NCBI RefSeq assembly: GCF_019207085.1
Contig: NZ_JAATOM010000001.1
Coordinates: 1 to 64,000, forward strand
Origin: Variovorax sp. dw_308
GTDB lineage: Bacteria; Pseudomonadota; Gammaproteobacteria; Burkholderiales; Burkholderiaceae_C
DNA length: 64,000 bases
Direction of reading: 5' to 3'
This document shows positions 8,798 to 18,603 of this stretch, piece after piece. The notes under the pieces were generated by a model. The model ran no database searches. It saw nothing but the letters and a program-made list of their open reading frames with translations, and was not told where the DNA came from. A program made the position numbers and the translations under genes. Each line of letters starts with the position of its first letter. Positions within the stretch are counted from its first letter, which is position 1.

Positions 8798-9700
8798 TCA
8801 TACCCGGCTGAGCAACTCCGCCTTCTTGCTGGCGAATTCATCGTCGCTGAGGATGCCTTTGGCGCGCAGGTCGGCGAGGCGCTCGATGGTGGCGAAGATG
8901 TCCTGCTGGTTGCCCAAGGGGGCACTGTTGTTGAAGCCGTTGCCGTTGCCGAAGCCAGCGCCCGAATTGACCGGCTCGACGTACGCAGGCGCGGGCGGCG
9001 CCGCATAAGGTGCCACATAAGGCGCCACGCCATCGACCGAGATCACCGGCAGGCTCGCCACGTCGATCAGCCCGTACTGGCTGTTGAAGCTCAGGCTCCC
9101 GCCATAGGACTGCTGCTGCCCGAAGCCGCCGATCTGGTGGTCCAGCGTGTCGTACACCGTCACGCGTCCATTGACCTCGATGGCCAGGCGACGCGCCTGT
9201 GCGAAGTACGCATAGCGCACGCCGTTCTGTGCGCCGGTGCTGTTCGGAAAGCGCAGGTCGGAAGGCCACCAGTCGTTGCTGGTGCCGGGCACGAACAGGC
9301 TGTTCTGGCCGAAGCCGCCGTTGCCCTGTTGCTGGCTGTTCTGGTTGTAGCCGCCGTAGCTCGTTTGCGCCTGCCCGTTGTTGTAGCCGCCGCCCTGGCT
9401 CTGCGACTGGAAGCTGCCGCTGCGCACCAGGTCGGGCTGGTTGGCGACCAGGTTCGACAGGTCGTTGCAAAGGCCGTCGACGCGGCCCTTGAGGTAATTG
9501 TTGAACATGTCCGACAGCATGATCATGCCGCCGCGCATCCACTGGCCGGAACCGGAGAACTCGGGATGGTTGAACTGGGCCTGGCTGCCGTTGCCGTTGA
9601 TCACCGAGTCCAGCATGCTGAGCGTCGCGTCCACGCTGAAGCCATTGCGCTGCGCGATGTCGTTGATGACCTGCTGGCCGGCGGGGGAGAGTTGTCGCAT
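8798..9700 (-). CDS. SHOCT-domain protein of unknown function
   Basis: About 300 residues from the ATG at 9700; an in-frame TTG at 9748 is possible and neither has a good ribosome site. Residues about 1-90 are a helical region rich in Met/Asn. Residues 90-160 are low-complexity Gly/Gln/Asn. A beta-rich segment follows, then a Pro/Ala linker, and a C-terminal SHOCT domain (DLRAKGILSDDEFASKKAELL). SHOCT domains are short oligomerisation modules on many unrelated proteins. It lies between ureC and ureE on the urease strand but has no known urease role. Confidence 0.75.
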   Translation of the reverse strand: MRQLSPAGQQVINDIAQRNGFSVDATLSMLDSVINGNGSQAQFNHPEFSGSGQWMRGGMIMLSDMFNNYLKGRVDGLCNDLSNLVANQPDLVRSGSFQSQSQGGGYNNGQAQTSYGGYNQNSQQQGNGGFGQNSLFVPGTSNDWWPSDLRFPNSTGAQNGVRYAYFAQARRLAIEVNGRVTVYDTLDHQIGGFGQQQSYGGSLSFNSQYGLIDVASLPVISVDGVAPYVAPYAAPPAPAYVEPVNSGAGFGNGNGFNNSAPLGNQQDIFATIERLADLRAKGILSDDEFASKKAELLSRV

Positions 9701-9770
9701 GACGGTGTCTTGTCGAAAGGAGGGGGCGCGATTGTGGGGCTTCGACAAGACACTGTCGCGGCACGGTCTT

Positions 9771-11489
9771 TCAGAACAAAAAGTAACGCTGCGTCATCGG
9801 CAATGAGACCGCCGGCTCGCAGGTCAGCAGGTTGCCGTCGGCGCGCACCGCATAGGTCTGCGCATCGATCTCCATCCGGGGCACGTAGCCGTTGTGCACC
9901 ATGTTCTGCTTGCGCACGCCGCGGATGTTTTTCACCGCGCTCAATGTCTTGGACAGGCCATAGCGCTGGCCGATGCCCGCCGCCAAACCGGCCTGCGACA
10001 CGAAAGTGAGCGAACTGCGTGCCAGCGAGCCGCCATACGCACCGAACATGGGCCGGTAGTGCACCGGTTGGGGCGTCGGGATCGATGCGCTCGGGTCCCC
10101 CATCGCGGCCATCGCGATGGTGCCGCCCTTGATGATGGTGAAGGGCTTGACGCCGAAGAAGGCCGGCTTCCACACCACCAGGTCGGCCCACTTGCCAACC
10201 TCGACGCTGCCCACTTCATGTGAGATGCCGTGCGAGATCGCCGGGTTGATCGTGTACTTGGCAACATACCGCTTTGCGCGGAAGTTGTCGTTGCGTGCGC
10301 CGTCTTCCGGCAGCTTGCCGCGCTGGCCCTTCATCTTGTGCGCCGTCTGCCAGGTCCGGATGATCACTTCGCCGACGCGGCCCATCGCCTGCGAGTCGCT
10401 GCTGAACATGCTGATCGCGCCGAGGTCGTGCAGGATGTCCTCGGCCGCGATGGTCTCCTTGCGGATGCGCGATTCGGCGAAGGCCAGGTCTTCGGCGATG
10501 CCGGCGTCGAGGTGATGGCACACCATCAGCATGTCGACGTGCTCGTCGAGCGTGTTGACGGTGTAGGGCATGGTCGGGTTGGTGGAGGAGGGCAGGAAGT
10601 TGTCCTCGCCGACCACGCGCAGGATGTCGGGCGCATGGCCGCCGCCCGCGCCTTCGGTGTGGAAGGCGCAGATGCCGCGGCCCTTCACTGCCGCGATGGT
10701 GTTCTCGACGAAGCCCGATTCGTTGAGCGTGTCGCTGTGGATGGCGACTTGCGTGTCGGTGGCGTCGGCCACGTCGAGGCAGTTGCTGATCGCGGCGGGC
10801 GTGGTGCCCCAGTCTTCATGCAGCTTGAGGCCGATGACGCCGGCGTCGATCTGCTCGTGCAGCGCGGCCGGCAGGCTTGCATTGCCCTTGCCGAGGAAGC
10901 CGAGGTTCATCGGGAACGCATCGGCCGCTTGCAGCATGCGTTCGATGTGCCACGGTCCTGGCGTTGCGGTGGTGGCGAAGGTGCCGGTGGCCGGGCCGGT
11001 GCCGCCGCCGAGCATCGTGGTCACGCCGGAGCTCAGCGCCTCCTCGATCTGCTGCGGGCAGATGAAGTGGATGTGGCTGTCGATGCCGCCCGCGGTGACG
11101 ATGTTGCCCTCGCAACTGATGACCTCGGTACCCGGGCCGATGACGATGTCGACACCCGGCTGCACGTCGGGATTGCCAGCCTTGCCGATGGCCACGATGC
11201 GCCCGCCCTTCAGGCCGATGTCGGCCTTGACGATGCCCCAGTGGTCGAGGATCAGCGCGTTGGTCATGACGGTGTCGACCGCGCCGTCGGCGCGCGTGCG
11301 CTGTGACTGGGCCATGCCGTCGCGGATGGTCTTGCCACCGCCGAACTTCACTTCCTCGCCGTAGCCGCCGGCACGCAGGGTGTAGTCGGCTTCGACTTCG
11401 ATGACGAGGTCGGTGTCGGCGAGGCGGACGCGGTCGCCGACGGTGGGGCCGAAGATCTCGGCGTAGGCGCGTCTTCCAATAGTTGCCAT
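9771..11489 (-). CDS. ureC: Urease alpha subunit UreC
   Basis: 572 residues from the ATG at 11489 ([19 protein letters not shown]). Active-site features are intact: [10 protein letters not shown] for nickel His residues, the GLKLHEDWG block with the carbamylated Lys, the flap MVCHHLD with the catalytic His, and SSDSQAMGR with the nickel-binding Asp. Urease hydrolyses urea to ammonia and carbamate in the cytoplasm. It is preceded by a 228-bp hairpin-rich spacer after ureB that contains a bridge frame ending one base before this start. Confidence 0.97.
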   Translation of the reverse strand: MATIGRRAYAEIFGPTVGDRVRLADTDLVIEVEADYTLRAGGYGEEVKFGGGKTIRDGMAQSQRTRADGAVDTVMTNALILDHWGIVKADIGLKGGRIVAIGKAGNPDVQPGVDIVIGPGTEVISCEGNIVTAGGIDSHIHFICPQQIEEALSSGVTTMLGGGTGPATGTFATTATPGPWHIERMLQAADAFPMNLGFLGKGNASLPAALHEQIDAGVIGLKLHEDWGTTPAAISNCLDVADATDTQVAIHSDTLNESGFVENTIAAVKGRGICAFHTEGAGGGHAPDILRVVGEDNFLPSSTNPTMPYTVNTLDEHVDMLMVCHHLDAGIAEDLAFAESRIRKETIAAEDILHDLGAISMFSSDSQAMGRVGEVIIRTWQTAHKMKGQRGKLPEDGARNDNFRAKRYVAKYTINPAISHGISHEVGSVEVGKWADLVVWKPAFFGVKPFTIIKGGTIAMAAMGDPSASIPTPQPVHYRPMFGAYGGSLARSSLTFVSQAGLAAGIGQRYGLSKTLSAVKNIRGVRKQNMVHNGYVPRMEIDAQTYAVRADGNLLTCEPAVSLPMTQRYFLF

Positions 11490-11549
11490 TTCAGTTTTCC
11501 GCCGTGCTACCGCGCGACCCGCGACGCGTGAAACTGGCGCGGCCAGATA

Positions 11550-11607
11550 CCAGGGATACCGCGGAACCGGCTTTGCCGGGCCGCTGGTATCGCCCCCTTG
11601 AGGGGCT
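11550..11607 (-). repeat. Dispersed repeat family A, copy 1 (ureB-ureC spacer)
   Basis: On the minus strand it reads CCCGGCAAAGCCGGTTCC in the centre, flanked by GATACC and GGTATC arms. Other copies in the window have the same centre but AACACC/GGTGTT arms, so the arm pairing is kept by paired changes. The orientation follows the urease operon. Confidence 0.75.
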
Positions 11608-11620
11608 GAGGGCCGCGGCT

Positions 11621-11644
11621 CCAAGCCTGCCTGCGCAGGCTTGG
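11621..11644. repeat. Perfect 10-bp hairpin in the ureB-ureC spacer
   Basis: CCAAGCCTGC and GCAGGCTTGG are perfect inverted arms around a 4-nt loop. A further GCCGCC/GGCGGC stem lies at 11661-11675 and a GGCGCCGCAGGCGC stem near 11683. There is no T-run, so a terminator is unlikely; RNA processing or stability is possible. Confidence 0.7.
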
Positions 11645-11717
11645 ACGGCCCGCAAGAGCAGCCGCCTCTGGCGGCCGCCCGTGGCGCCGCAGGCGCATTC
11701 GGGGGTGGGCTTCATCT

Positions 11718-12023
11718 TCAGACTTTTCCTTGAACAAGGCCGCGAAAGCCGTAGACGATGCGGTCGCCGCTGAAATCACACAGCTCGACCGTGCGTTGCT
11801 GTCCGGGCTCGAAACGCACGGCCGTGCCCGATGCGATGTTCAGCCGCATGCCGCGCGCGGCTTCGCGGTCGAAGCCGAGTGCGCCGTTGGTCTCGGCGAA
11901 GTGATAGTGCGAGCCGACCTGGATCGGGCGGTCTGCGGTGTTCTGCACGACCATCGTCACGGTGCGGCGGCCGGGGTTGAGAACGTGTTCGCCCTCGTCG
12001 GTGATGAGTTCGCCGGGAATCAT
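11718..12023 (-). CDS. ureB: Urease beta subunit UreB
   Basis: 101 residues from the ATG at 12023 ([19 protein letters not shown]). It has the family blocks [21 protein letters not shown] and [16 protein letters not shown]. The beta subunit packs with UreA and UreC in the urease trimer. The start is 2 nt after the ureJ stop, so the two are probably translated together. A longer upstream in-frame extension covers ureJ and is not real. Confidence 0.96.
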   Translation of the reverse strand: MIPGELITDEGEHVLNPGRRTVTMVVQNTADRPIQVGSHYHFAETNGALGFDREAARGMRLNIASGTAVRFEPGQQRTVELCDFSGDRIVYGFRGLVQGKV

Positions 12024-12025
12024 GT

Positions 12026-12628
12026 TCAGGCCACCTGCGCGAGCAGCGTCACGCCGAACAGCGCGACAGCGGCGCCGGCGATGCGAGGGAGCAGGGTGCC
12101 GCGTTGGCGCAAGACCCAGCCGACCGCGACGCCGGCGATGTGCAGCAACATCGTCGCGAGCACCATGCCAGCGACCGCCGCAGCGGCGCCGGTCGCCCCC
12201 GACAGTTCGTGGCCATGCGCCACGCCATGGAAGACGGCGAACACCCCGACCACCGCCGCCGCGACCGGACCGGGCAGGCGCAAGCGCGTGGCGACCAGCA
12301 GCCCCACCACCAGCAAGGACGCCGCGATCATCGGTTCGACCGCCGGCACCTGCACCCCCGCCAGCCCCAGCAGCGCACCGGCCAGCAGCATCGCCGCAAA
12401 GCCCAGCGGCGCCCAGGCCAGGTCGCGCGCGCCGCGTGCGGCCAGCGCGCTCCAGAGACCCACGCCGACCATCGCGGCCAGGTGGTCCATGCCGGTGAAC
12501 GGATGCAGGAAGCCCTGCGCGAAGCCGGCCGCGTGGTGCGCAGCGCCATCGACGCCGACATGGGCCGCGGCCGCGAGCGGCAGGGCGACGAGCAAGGCAA
12601 GGAAAGTGGAACGCGACAACAGGCGCAT
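12026..12628 (-). CDS. ureJ: HupE/UreJ-type nickel permease
   Basis: 200 residues with a signal-like N-terminus and about six membrane segments. The family signature HPFTGMDHL is near residue 42, and a second His motif (FHGVAHGHE) lies near residue 134. HupE/UreJ proteins import nickel across the inner membrane for hydrogenase or urease. It sits between ureA and ureB, a placement well known for ureJ, which supports the nickel assignment. Confidence 0.92.
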   Translation of the reverse strand: MRLLSRSTFLALLVALPLAAAAHVGVDGAAHHAAGFAQGFLHPFTGMDHLAAMVGVGLWSALAARGARDLAWAPLGFAAMLLAGALLGLAGVQVPAVEPMIAASLLVVGLLVATRLRLPGPVAAAVVGVFAVFHGVAHGHELSGATGAAAAVAGMVLATMLLHIAGVAVGWVLRQRGTLLPRIAGAAVALFGVTLLAQVA

Positions 12629-12661
12629 GGAGTTCTCCGCTGGGGCTGGGTAAAGGGGGGG

Positions 12662-12964
<303 letters not shown>

Positions 12965-13015
12965 GGTCGGATCTGGTGGCTTGGAAGCGGCGCATTATGT
13001 GCGGGCAGGTCGCAT

Positions 13016-13031
13016 TGCAACAGTCGTGCCG
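13016..13031 (-). promoter_or_regulatory. Sigma-54 (-24/-12) promoter match before ureA
   Basis: On the minus strand the sequence reads CGGCACGACTGTTGCA. The GG at 13030-13029 and GC at 13018-13017 are separated by exactly 10 bp, and it differs from the consensus TGGCACGN4TTGCA at only the first base. Transcription would begin near 13005, about 40 nt before the ureA start. Activation by NtrC is the usual case for urease, but no NtrC site was confirmed. Confidence 0.72.
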
Positions 13032-13065
13032 CGCCCCGGTCACCGCCTTCCCCGGCCCTTCTTTT

Positions 13066-13154
13066 CCAGGAACACCGAGGAACCGGCTTTGCCGGGCCTC
13101 CGGTGTTGCGCCCGGCAGGGGGTGGGCGGAGCGAAGCGCAGCCTGGGGGCGAGC
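13066..13154 (-). repeat. Dispersed repeat family A, copy 2 (upstream of ureA)
   Basis: Read on the minus strand it contains, in order, GCTCGCCCCCAGG, a short GCGCTTCGC hairpin, CCCACCCCC, CAACACC, CCCGGCAAAGCCGG and CGGTGTTCCTGG. The same order of blocks recurs at 61038-61137, 63191-63280 and 63289-63384. The copy lies just upstream of the putative sigma-54 promoter, in the place where activator sites would be expected. Confidence 0.8.
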
Positions 13155-13189
13155 AACAAGTACAGGCATGAAAGCTGCACGAACCCTGT

Positions 13190-16100
13190 GTGAGTCTCGC
13201 CCCGCCCACCCTCCCTCCTGAAACCGTCACCGCGGAAACCGACGACGATGCACCGCAGCGCATCGTCAAGGTGCGCCGCGACTACAACAGCTGGGTCGCG
13301 AGCGAGACGCTGGAAGACTATGCCCTGCGCTACACCCCGCAGCGCTTTCGCAAGTGGTCGGAATGGCGCGTGGCCAACACGGCCTTCGGCGCCGCATCCT
13401 TCCTGATCCTGGAGGCGGTCGGCGCCACCTTGCTGGTGCAGTACGGCTTCCTCAACGCCTTCTGGGCCATCCTCACCACCGGCCTCATCATCTTTCTCGC
13501 GGGCCTGCCGATCAGCGTCTATGCCGCGCGCTACGGCGTCGACATGGACCTGCTCACGCGCGGCGCCGGCTTCGGCTACATCGGCTCGACCATCACCTCG
13601 CTGATCTACGCCTCCTTCACCTTCATCTTCTTCGCGCTGGAAGCCGCGGTGATGGCCTATGCGCTGGAGCTGTCATTGGGCATTCCGCCGGCCTGGGGCT
13701 ACCTGGTCTGCGCACTGGTGGTCATTCCGCTGGTGACGCATGGGGTGTCTGTCATCAGCCGCCTGCAACTCTGGACGCAGCCGATCTGGTTGATCATGCT
13801 GGTGGTGCCCTTCGGCTACGTGCTGGCGCGCGATCCTGGTGCGTTCTCCGGCATTGCGCACTACAGCGGTGTCAAATCGGACATTGCGGGCTTCAACATG
13901 CACCTGTTCGGTGCCGGCCTCACGGTGGGCATCGCGCTCATCACGCAGATGGGCGAGCAGGCCGACTACCTGCGCTTCATGCCCGTGCGCACCCCCGCCA
14001 CGCGCGGGCGCTGGTGGGCCGCCGTGCTGGCGGGCGGGCCGGGCTGGGTGGTGCTCGGCGTCGTCAAGATGCTTGGCGGTGCGCTGCTGGCCTACCTGGC
14101 CATCACCCACATGGTGCCGCCCGAGCGCGCGGTCGACCCGAACCAGATGTACCTCGCCGCCTACGAGTACGTGTTTCCCAACTACGTCTGGGCGGTGGTG
14201 GCGACGGCGGTGTTCGTGGTGATCTCGCAGCTCAAGATCAACGTCACCAACGCCTACGCCGGCTCGCTGGCCTGGAGCAATTTCTTCTCGCGCGTCACGC
14301 ACAGCCATCCGGGCCGCGTGGTGTGGGTGGTGTTCAACGCGCTGATCGCCTTCATGCTGATGGAGATGAACGTGTTCGAGGCCCTGGGCGACGTGCTCGG
14401 CCTGTACGCCAACATCGCCATCGCCTGGATGATGGCCGTGGTCGCCGACCTCGTGATCAACAAGCCGCTGGGCCTGTCGCCGCCGGGCATCGAGTTCAAG
14501 CGGGCGCACCTGTGGGACATCAACCCGGTCGGCGTGGGCGCGATGGCGCTGGCCTCGGGCCTGTCGATCAGCGCGCACCTCGGCATGTTCGGCCAGATGG
14601 CGCAGGCCTTCTCGGCGCTCATCGCGCTGGGCACCGCCTTCGTCGCGACGCCCTTGCTGGCCTGGGCGACGAAGGGCAAGTACTACCTGGCGCGCGGGCC
14701 GGTGCATGCGCAGCGCAGCACGGTGCTGTGGGCGCGTGTGGAGACGCCCCCGGGGTCGGACGCAGGCAGCTATCAACGGCTGACGCTGCAACGCTGCGTC
14801 ATCTGCGAACGCGAATACGAAGGCCCCGACCTGGCCCACTGCCCGGCGTACCAGGGCGCGATCTGCTCGCTGTGCTGCACGCTCGATGCGCGCTGCGGCG
14901 ACCTCTGCAAGCCGCATGCGGCGCTGTCCGCGCAATGGTCCGCCGTGCTGCGCTGGCTGCTGCCGCGCCGCAGCTGGCGCTACCTCGACACGGGCCTCGG
15001 CCACTTCCTGCTGCTCATGATGATCATCGTGCCGCTGCTGGCCGCGGTGTTCGGCGTGCTGTACCAGCAGGAGCTTCGCGCATTGCTGCTGAGCGACGCG
15101 GCCGACGCGAGCGCGCAGTCCTTGCGCGGCGGCTTCCTCAAGGCCTACATGGCGCTGCTGCTCATTGCGGGCATCGTGGCCTGGTGGCTGGTGCTCGCGC
15201 ACCAGAGCCGCAAGGTGGCGCAGGAAGAATCCAACCGGCAGACCCATCTGCTGCAACGCGAGATCGCGCTGCACCGCGAGACCGACCGCGCGCTGCAGGA
15301 CGCCAAGCAGACCGCCGAGCTGGCCCGTGGGGCCGCCGAGCGAGCCAGGCTCGCGGCCGACCAGGCCAACCAGGCCAAGAGCCGCTACATCTCCTCCATC
15401 AGCCACGAGCTGCGCACGCCGCTGAACAGCATCCTGGGCTATGCGCAGTTGATGGGCGAGGATGGCTCGGTGCCGCCGCATCGGCGCCAGGCCGTGGCCG
15501 TCATCAAGCGCGGCGGCGAGCACTTGCTGACACTGATCGAAGGCACGCTCGACATCGCGCACATCGAGGCCGGCAAGCTCACGCTCAACCCCCGGCCCAT
15601 GCCCTTCGCCGAAACGATGCAGGAGCTGGCCGACATGTTCGAGCTGCAGGCGGCGGAGAAGGGCCTGGCCTTCCTTTTCGAGCCGAGCGGCGAGTTGCCC
15701 GCCGTGGTGCGCGCGGACGAGAAGCGCGTGCGCCAGATCCTCATCAACCTGCTCGGCAACGCGATCAAGTTCACCCGCAGCGGCCAGGTCAGCCTGCGCC
15801 TGCGCTATGCGCGCGAGTTCGCCGCGGTCGAGGTCGAGGACACCGGCCCCGGCATGTCGCAAGCCGAACTCGACGTGATCTTCGAGCCTTTCTCGCGCGG
15901 TGAATCGCATGGCGCCACCGGTGTGCCGGGCGCTGGCCTCGGCCTCACCATGGCCAAGATGCTGACCGACCTGATGGGCGGCGAGATGAAGGTGCAGAGC
16001 ACGCCGGGGCAGGGCTCGGTGTTCCGGTTGCGCCTGTTCCTGCCGCGGGTGCATGACGCCCTGCCCGTTGCCGAGCCGGCGCCCCCGACAACGCCGCGCG

Positions 16101-16747
16101 TGCGCCGCGGCTATCTCGGCGCCCGGCGGCGACTGCTGGTGGTCGACAACGAGGAGACCGACCGCGACCTGCTGGCCCATGTGCTCACGCCGCTGGGCTT
16201 CGAGCTGCGCACCGCCGCCAGCGGCCACGATGCGCTCGACCTCATCGCGGCCGGCTACCGGCCCGATGCGATGTTCGTCGACCTGGCCATGCCCGGCATC
16301 GATGGCTGGGAAACCATCCGCCGCGCACATCGGCTGGGCCTGACGCAGGCATCGGTGGCCATCGTCTCGGCCAACGCCTTCGACAAGCGCTTGCAGAACG
16401 ACGTGGGCATCACGCCCGAGGATTTTTTCGTCAAGCCGGTGCGCCACAGCGATTTGCTCGACTGGCTCGAGCGCCGGCTTTCGCTTCAATGGACCGACAG
16501 CACTGCCGCCGCGCCCAAGGCTGCGCCCGCGGTGGCGGCGGCACGGGTGCGGCCCTCCGACGCGCGCCTCAAGGCGCTCGAGGAAGCCGTCGGCCTCGGC
16601 TACTTTCGCGGGATCATGAACCAGTTGGACGACATCGATGCGGCGCAACCCGAATGCGCAAGCTGGACCGAGGCGCAGCGCGCGCTGGCGCGGCAATTCC
16701 AGTTCGAGGCCATGGGCCGGGTGATTGCGCAGCAGGGCGTGGCATGA
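13190..16747 (+). CDS. NCS1 nucleobase-type transporter fused to a hybrid histidine kinase
   Basis: 1185 residues from the GTG at 13190. Residues about 40-500 are a 12-segment NCS1 (purine/cytosine/allantoin-type) symporter. Residues 534-576 hold a nine-Cys cluster (CVIC, HCPAY, CSLCC, RCGDLC), probably a metal site. Two more membrane segments follow near 603 and 655, then a coiled coil, a HisKA domain ([14 protein letters not shown], His near 739), an ATPase domain ([21 protein letters not shown]) and a receiver domain near 982-1097 (phospho-Asp in FVDLAMPG, Lys in FVKP). It should couple substrate binding or transport to phosphorelay, with the next gene as output. Beside urease, a purine, allantoin or related nitrogen signal is plausible but unproven. 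Confidence 0.9.
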   Translation: MSLAPPTLPPETVTAETDDDAPQRIVKVRRDYNSWVASETLEDYALRYTPQRFRKWSEWRVANTAFGAASFLILEAVGATLLVQYGFLNAFWAILTTGLIIFLAGLPISVYAARYGVDMDLLTRGAGFGYIGSTITSLIYASFTFIFFALEAAVMAYALELSLGIPPAWGYLVCALVVIPLVTHGVSVISRLQLWTQPIWLIMLVVPFGYVLARDPGAFSGIAHYSGVKSDIAGFNMHLFGAGLTVGIALITQMGEQADYLRFMPVRTPATRGRWWAAVLAGGPGWVVLGVVKMLGGALLAYLAITHMVPPERAVDPNQMYLAAYEYVFPNYVWAVVATAVFVVISQLKINVTNAYAGSLAWSNFFSRVTHSHPGRVVWVVFNALIAFMLMEMNVFEALGDVLGLYANIAIAWMMAVVADLVINKPLGLSPPGIEFKRAHLWDINPVGVGAMALASGLSISAHLGMFGQMAQAFSALIALGTAFVATPLLAWATKGKYYLARGPVHAQRSTVLWARVETPPGSDAGSYQRLTLQRCVICEREYEGPDLAHCPAYQGAICSLCCTLDARCGDLCKPHAALSAQWSAVLRWLLPRRSWRYLDTGLGHFLLLMMIIVPLLAAVFGVLYQQELRALLLSDAADASAQSLRGGFLKAYMALLLIAGIVAWWLVLAHQSRKVAQEESNRQTHLLQREIALHRETDRALQDAKQTAELARGAAERARLAADQANQAKSRYISSISHELRTPLNSILGYAQLMGEDGSVPPHRRQAVAVIKRGGEHLLTLIEGTLDIAHIEAGKLTLNPRPMPFAETMQELADMFELQAAEKGLAFLFEPSGELPAVVRADEKRVRQILINLLGNAIKFTRSGQVSLRLRYAREFAAVEVEDTGPGMSQAELDVIFEPFSRGESHGATGVPGAGLGLTMAKMLTDLMGGEMKVQSTPGQGSVFRLRLFLPRVHDALPVAEPAPPTTPRVRRGYLGARRRLLVVDNEETDRDLLAHVLTPLGFELRTAASGHDALDLIAAGYRPDAMFVDLAMPGIDGWETIRRAHRLGLTQASVAIVSANAFDKRLQNDVGITPEDFFVKPVRHSDLLDWLERRLSLQWTDSTAAAPKAAPAVAAARVRPSDARLKALEEAVGLGYFRGIMNQLDDIDAAQPECASWTEAQRALARQFQFEAMGRVIAQQGVA

Positions 16748-16830
16748 GCAACGCCGGACCGCTCCAAGTTGCGAAAGCCCCCTCGGGGGGCAGCGAGGAC
16801 ACGCAGTGCCGAGCGTGGGGGCCCCAGTGA
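16744..16830 (+). other. Bridge frame between the NCS1-kinase gene and its response regulator (28 codons)
   Basis: The ATG overlaps the kinase stop (ATGA) and the TGA overlaps the regulator GTG start (GTGA). It spans a GC-rich hairpin sequence (AAAGCCCCCTCGGGGGGC) without a stop. Its length suggests a role in coupled translation rather than a separate function. Confidence 0.5.
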
Positions 16831-17825
16831 CCAGCGCACTCGCCCGCACTCTGCGCGACAACGCCGCCAACAGCGACCTCGTGCTCATCGTCGACGACGT
16901 GCCCGACAACCTTGCCGTGCTGCATGACGCGCTCGACGAGTCCGGCTACACCGTGCTGATCGCCACCAATGGCGAGCAGGCCCTGCAGCGCGCGGCGCAG
17001 GCGCGGCCCGACATCGTGCTGCTCGACGCGATGATGCCCGGCATCGACGGCTTCGAGGTGGCGCGCCGGCTCAAGGCCGACGCCAGCACCGCGCACATCC
17101 CGATCGTGTTCATGACCGGCCTGACCGAGACCGAGCATCTCGTCGCCGCGCTCGAAGCGGGCGGTGTCGACTACGTCACCAAGCCGATCAAGCCGAAGGA
17201 AGTGCTGGCCCGCATGAACGTCCACCTGCAGGGCGCGCGGCTGGCGCGGCAGGCGGCGCGGCAGGCAGGCCAGGCCCGCAATGCGCTCGATGCCTTCGGC
17301 TATGCCAGCATCACCGTGCGCATGCCGGAGGGCCGGCTGATCTGGCAGACCTCGCTGGCGCGCGACCTGCTGTTGCGCTACTGCGGCACCAGCGCGCCCG
17401 AGACGCCGGCGGCCGTGCTCGCGTGGCTGCACCAGCATCTGCCCGCCACCCTCGACCGCATCGAGCCGCCGGTGCTGTCCATCGAGCTCGGCGCGGCCCG
17501 GCTCAACCTGCGGCTGCACCAGCAGACCGGCCATGACGACGACGGCGCCGAGTGGATGATCATCATGCGCGAGGTGTCCGACACCGCCGTTATCGAAGCC
17601 ATGAGCCTCAGCCTGAAGCTCACCGCGCGCGAGGCTGAGGTGCTCTATTGGGTGGTCAAGGGCAAGACCAATCGCGACATCGGCGAGATCCTCGGCAGCA
17701 GCCCGGCCACGGCCAAGAAGCATCTGGAGCGGGTGTACGTCAAGCTCGGCGTCGAGACGCGCACGGCGGCCGCCGGCGTTGCCATGAAGCGCATCCGCGA
17801 GCTGCAGCCGCAATTCGAGATCTGA
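16827..17825 (+). CDS. Response regulator, REC-linker-LuxR HTH
   Basis: 332 residues from the GTG at 16827. A receiver domain occupies about residues 15-135: acidic pocket IVDDVPDN, phospho-Asp in LLDAMMPGIDGFE, and the TKP Lys. A middle segment of about 120 residues resembles a degenerate PAS-like sensor. The end is a LuxR-type helix-turn-helix (LTAREAEVLYWVVKGKTNRD...SPATAKKHLERVYVKLGV). It is the natural partner of the NCS1-kinase because it follows directly and is joined by a bridge frame. The targets are unknown; the adjacent urease genes are a candidate. Confidence 0.9.
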   Translation: MTSALARTLRDNAANSDLVLIVDDVPDNLAVLHDALDESGYTVLIATNGEQALQRAAQARPDIVLLDAMMPGIDGFEVARRLKADASTAHIPIVFMTGLTETEHLVAALEAGGVDYVTKPIKPKEVLARMNVHLQGARLARQAARQAGQARNALDAFGYASITVRMPEGRLIWQTSLARDLLLRYCGTSAPETPAAVLAWLHQHLPATLDRIEPPVLSIELGAARLNLRLHQQTGHDDDGAEWMIIMREVSDTAVIEAMSLSLKLTAREAEVLYWVVKGKTNRDIGEILGSSPATAKKHLERVYVKLGVETRTAAAGVAMKRIRELQPQFEI

Positions 17826-17836
17826 AGAAGGTGTGG

Positions 17837-17900
17837 ATCTTTCTACTGCGGCCACCGATCTCGGGCCTGCGGCGCCCTCGCTACGAAATCTTCACACCGT
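17837..17900 (+). repeat. Dispersed repeat family B, copy 1
   Basis: The sequence around ACTGCGGCCACCGATCTCGG and the following TTCACACC block recurs at 58846-58906 with few changes. In both places it begins about 9-12 nt after the stop of a plus-strand gene. Confidence 0.7.
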
Positions 17901-17934
17901 CTGAATTCGACGTACCGGCATGCAGAATCGCCGG

Positions 17935-18603
17935 ATGCGAATCCTGTTGGCCGAAGACGAAGCCGGTCTGGCGACCTGGCTGACCCGTGCGCTGGAGCAA
18001 AGCGATTTCCGTGTCGACTGGGTCGCGGATGGCCGCATGGTGCGCCGGGCCGTCAGGGACACGCGCTACGACGCCTTGATCCTCGACTTGGGCTTGCCGG
18101 GCCTGGGCGGCCACGAGGTGCTCGCCGACCTGCGCGCCGCCGACCAGCGCATGCCGATCCTGATCCTCACGGCGCGCGACTCGCTGATGGAGCGCGTGAG
18201 CAGCCTGACCGAAGGCGCGGACGACTTCCTGGCCAAGCCCTTCGAGCTGGCCGAACTGGAGGCCCGGCTGGTCGCGTTGATCCGGCGTTCGCGCGGCAGC
18301 GAGCATCCGCGCTTTGCCTGCGGCCCGCTGTCCTACGACGCGGGCGCCAAGCAATTCATGCTGTCGCACGAGGCGTTGACGCTGACGCCACGCGAGCATG
18401 CGGTGCTGCGAACGCTGATCCAGCACAGCGGCCAGCCGCTGTCCAAGCAGGAGATCGTCGAACGGGTCTTTTCCGATGAACAGGACGTGAGCCCGGACGC
18501 GATCGAGGTGCTGGTGTACCGCCTGCGCAAGCGCCTCGAGGCCAGCCCGGTGCGCATCACCACGCTGCGCGGCCTGGGCTACGTGCTCGAATCCACGCCA
18601 TGA
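17935..18603 (+). CDS. tctD: OmpR-family response regulator TctD
   Basis: 222 residues from the ATG at 17935 (MRILLAEDEAG); an in-frame ATG at 17920 adds five residues. The receiver domain has LAEDE, phospho-Asp in LILDLGLPGLGG and the AKPF Lys. The C-terminal winged helix ends TTLRGLGYVLESTP, typical of OmpR/TctD/QseB regulators. It overlaps the sensor kinase by ATGA and is followed by tctC, which supports the TctD name. Phosphorylated TctD activates tricarboxylate uptake genes in Salmonella. Candidate CTGA repeats lie upstream of tctC. Confidence 0.85.
   Translation: MRILLAEDEAGLATWLTRALEQSDFRVDWVADGRMVRRAVRDTRYDALILDLGLPGLGGHEVLADLRAADQRMPILILTARDSLMERVSSLTEGADDFLAKPFELAELEARLVALIRRSRGSEHPRFACGPLSYDAGAKQFMLSHEALTLTPREHAVLRTLIQHSGQPLSKQEIVERVFSDEQDVSPDAIEVLVYRLRKRLEASPVRITTLRGLGYVLESTP

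Larger units (their letters stand above)
11491..11715 (-). other. Bridge frame between ureB and ureC (74 codons, [11 protein letters not shown]...)
   Basis: An open frame starts 2 nt after the ureB stop and its TGA ends 1 nt before the ureC ATG. It crosses a repeat copy and at least two hairpins without a stop. The start (ATGAAGCCC) and the end (ACTGAAATG) match the shorter bridge frame between the MoxR and DUF58 genes at 50880-50978. The predicted peptide is Arg/Ala-rich with no recognisable domain. It may keep ribosomes moving between genes rather than make a functional protein. Confidence 0.45.

Noticed and set aside
13673..16909. Very long open frame on the minus strand opposite the NCS1-kinase gene
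   Set aside because: It mirrors the codon pattern of the real gene (high GC3 leaves antisense frames open), has no family motif and is rich in Arg/His/Ala.
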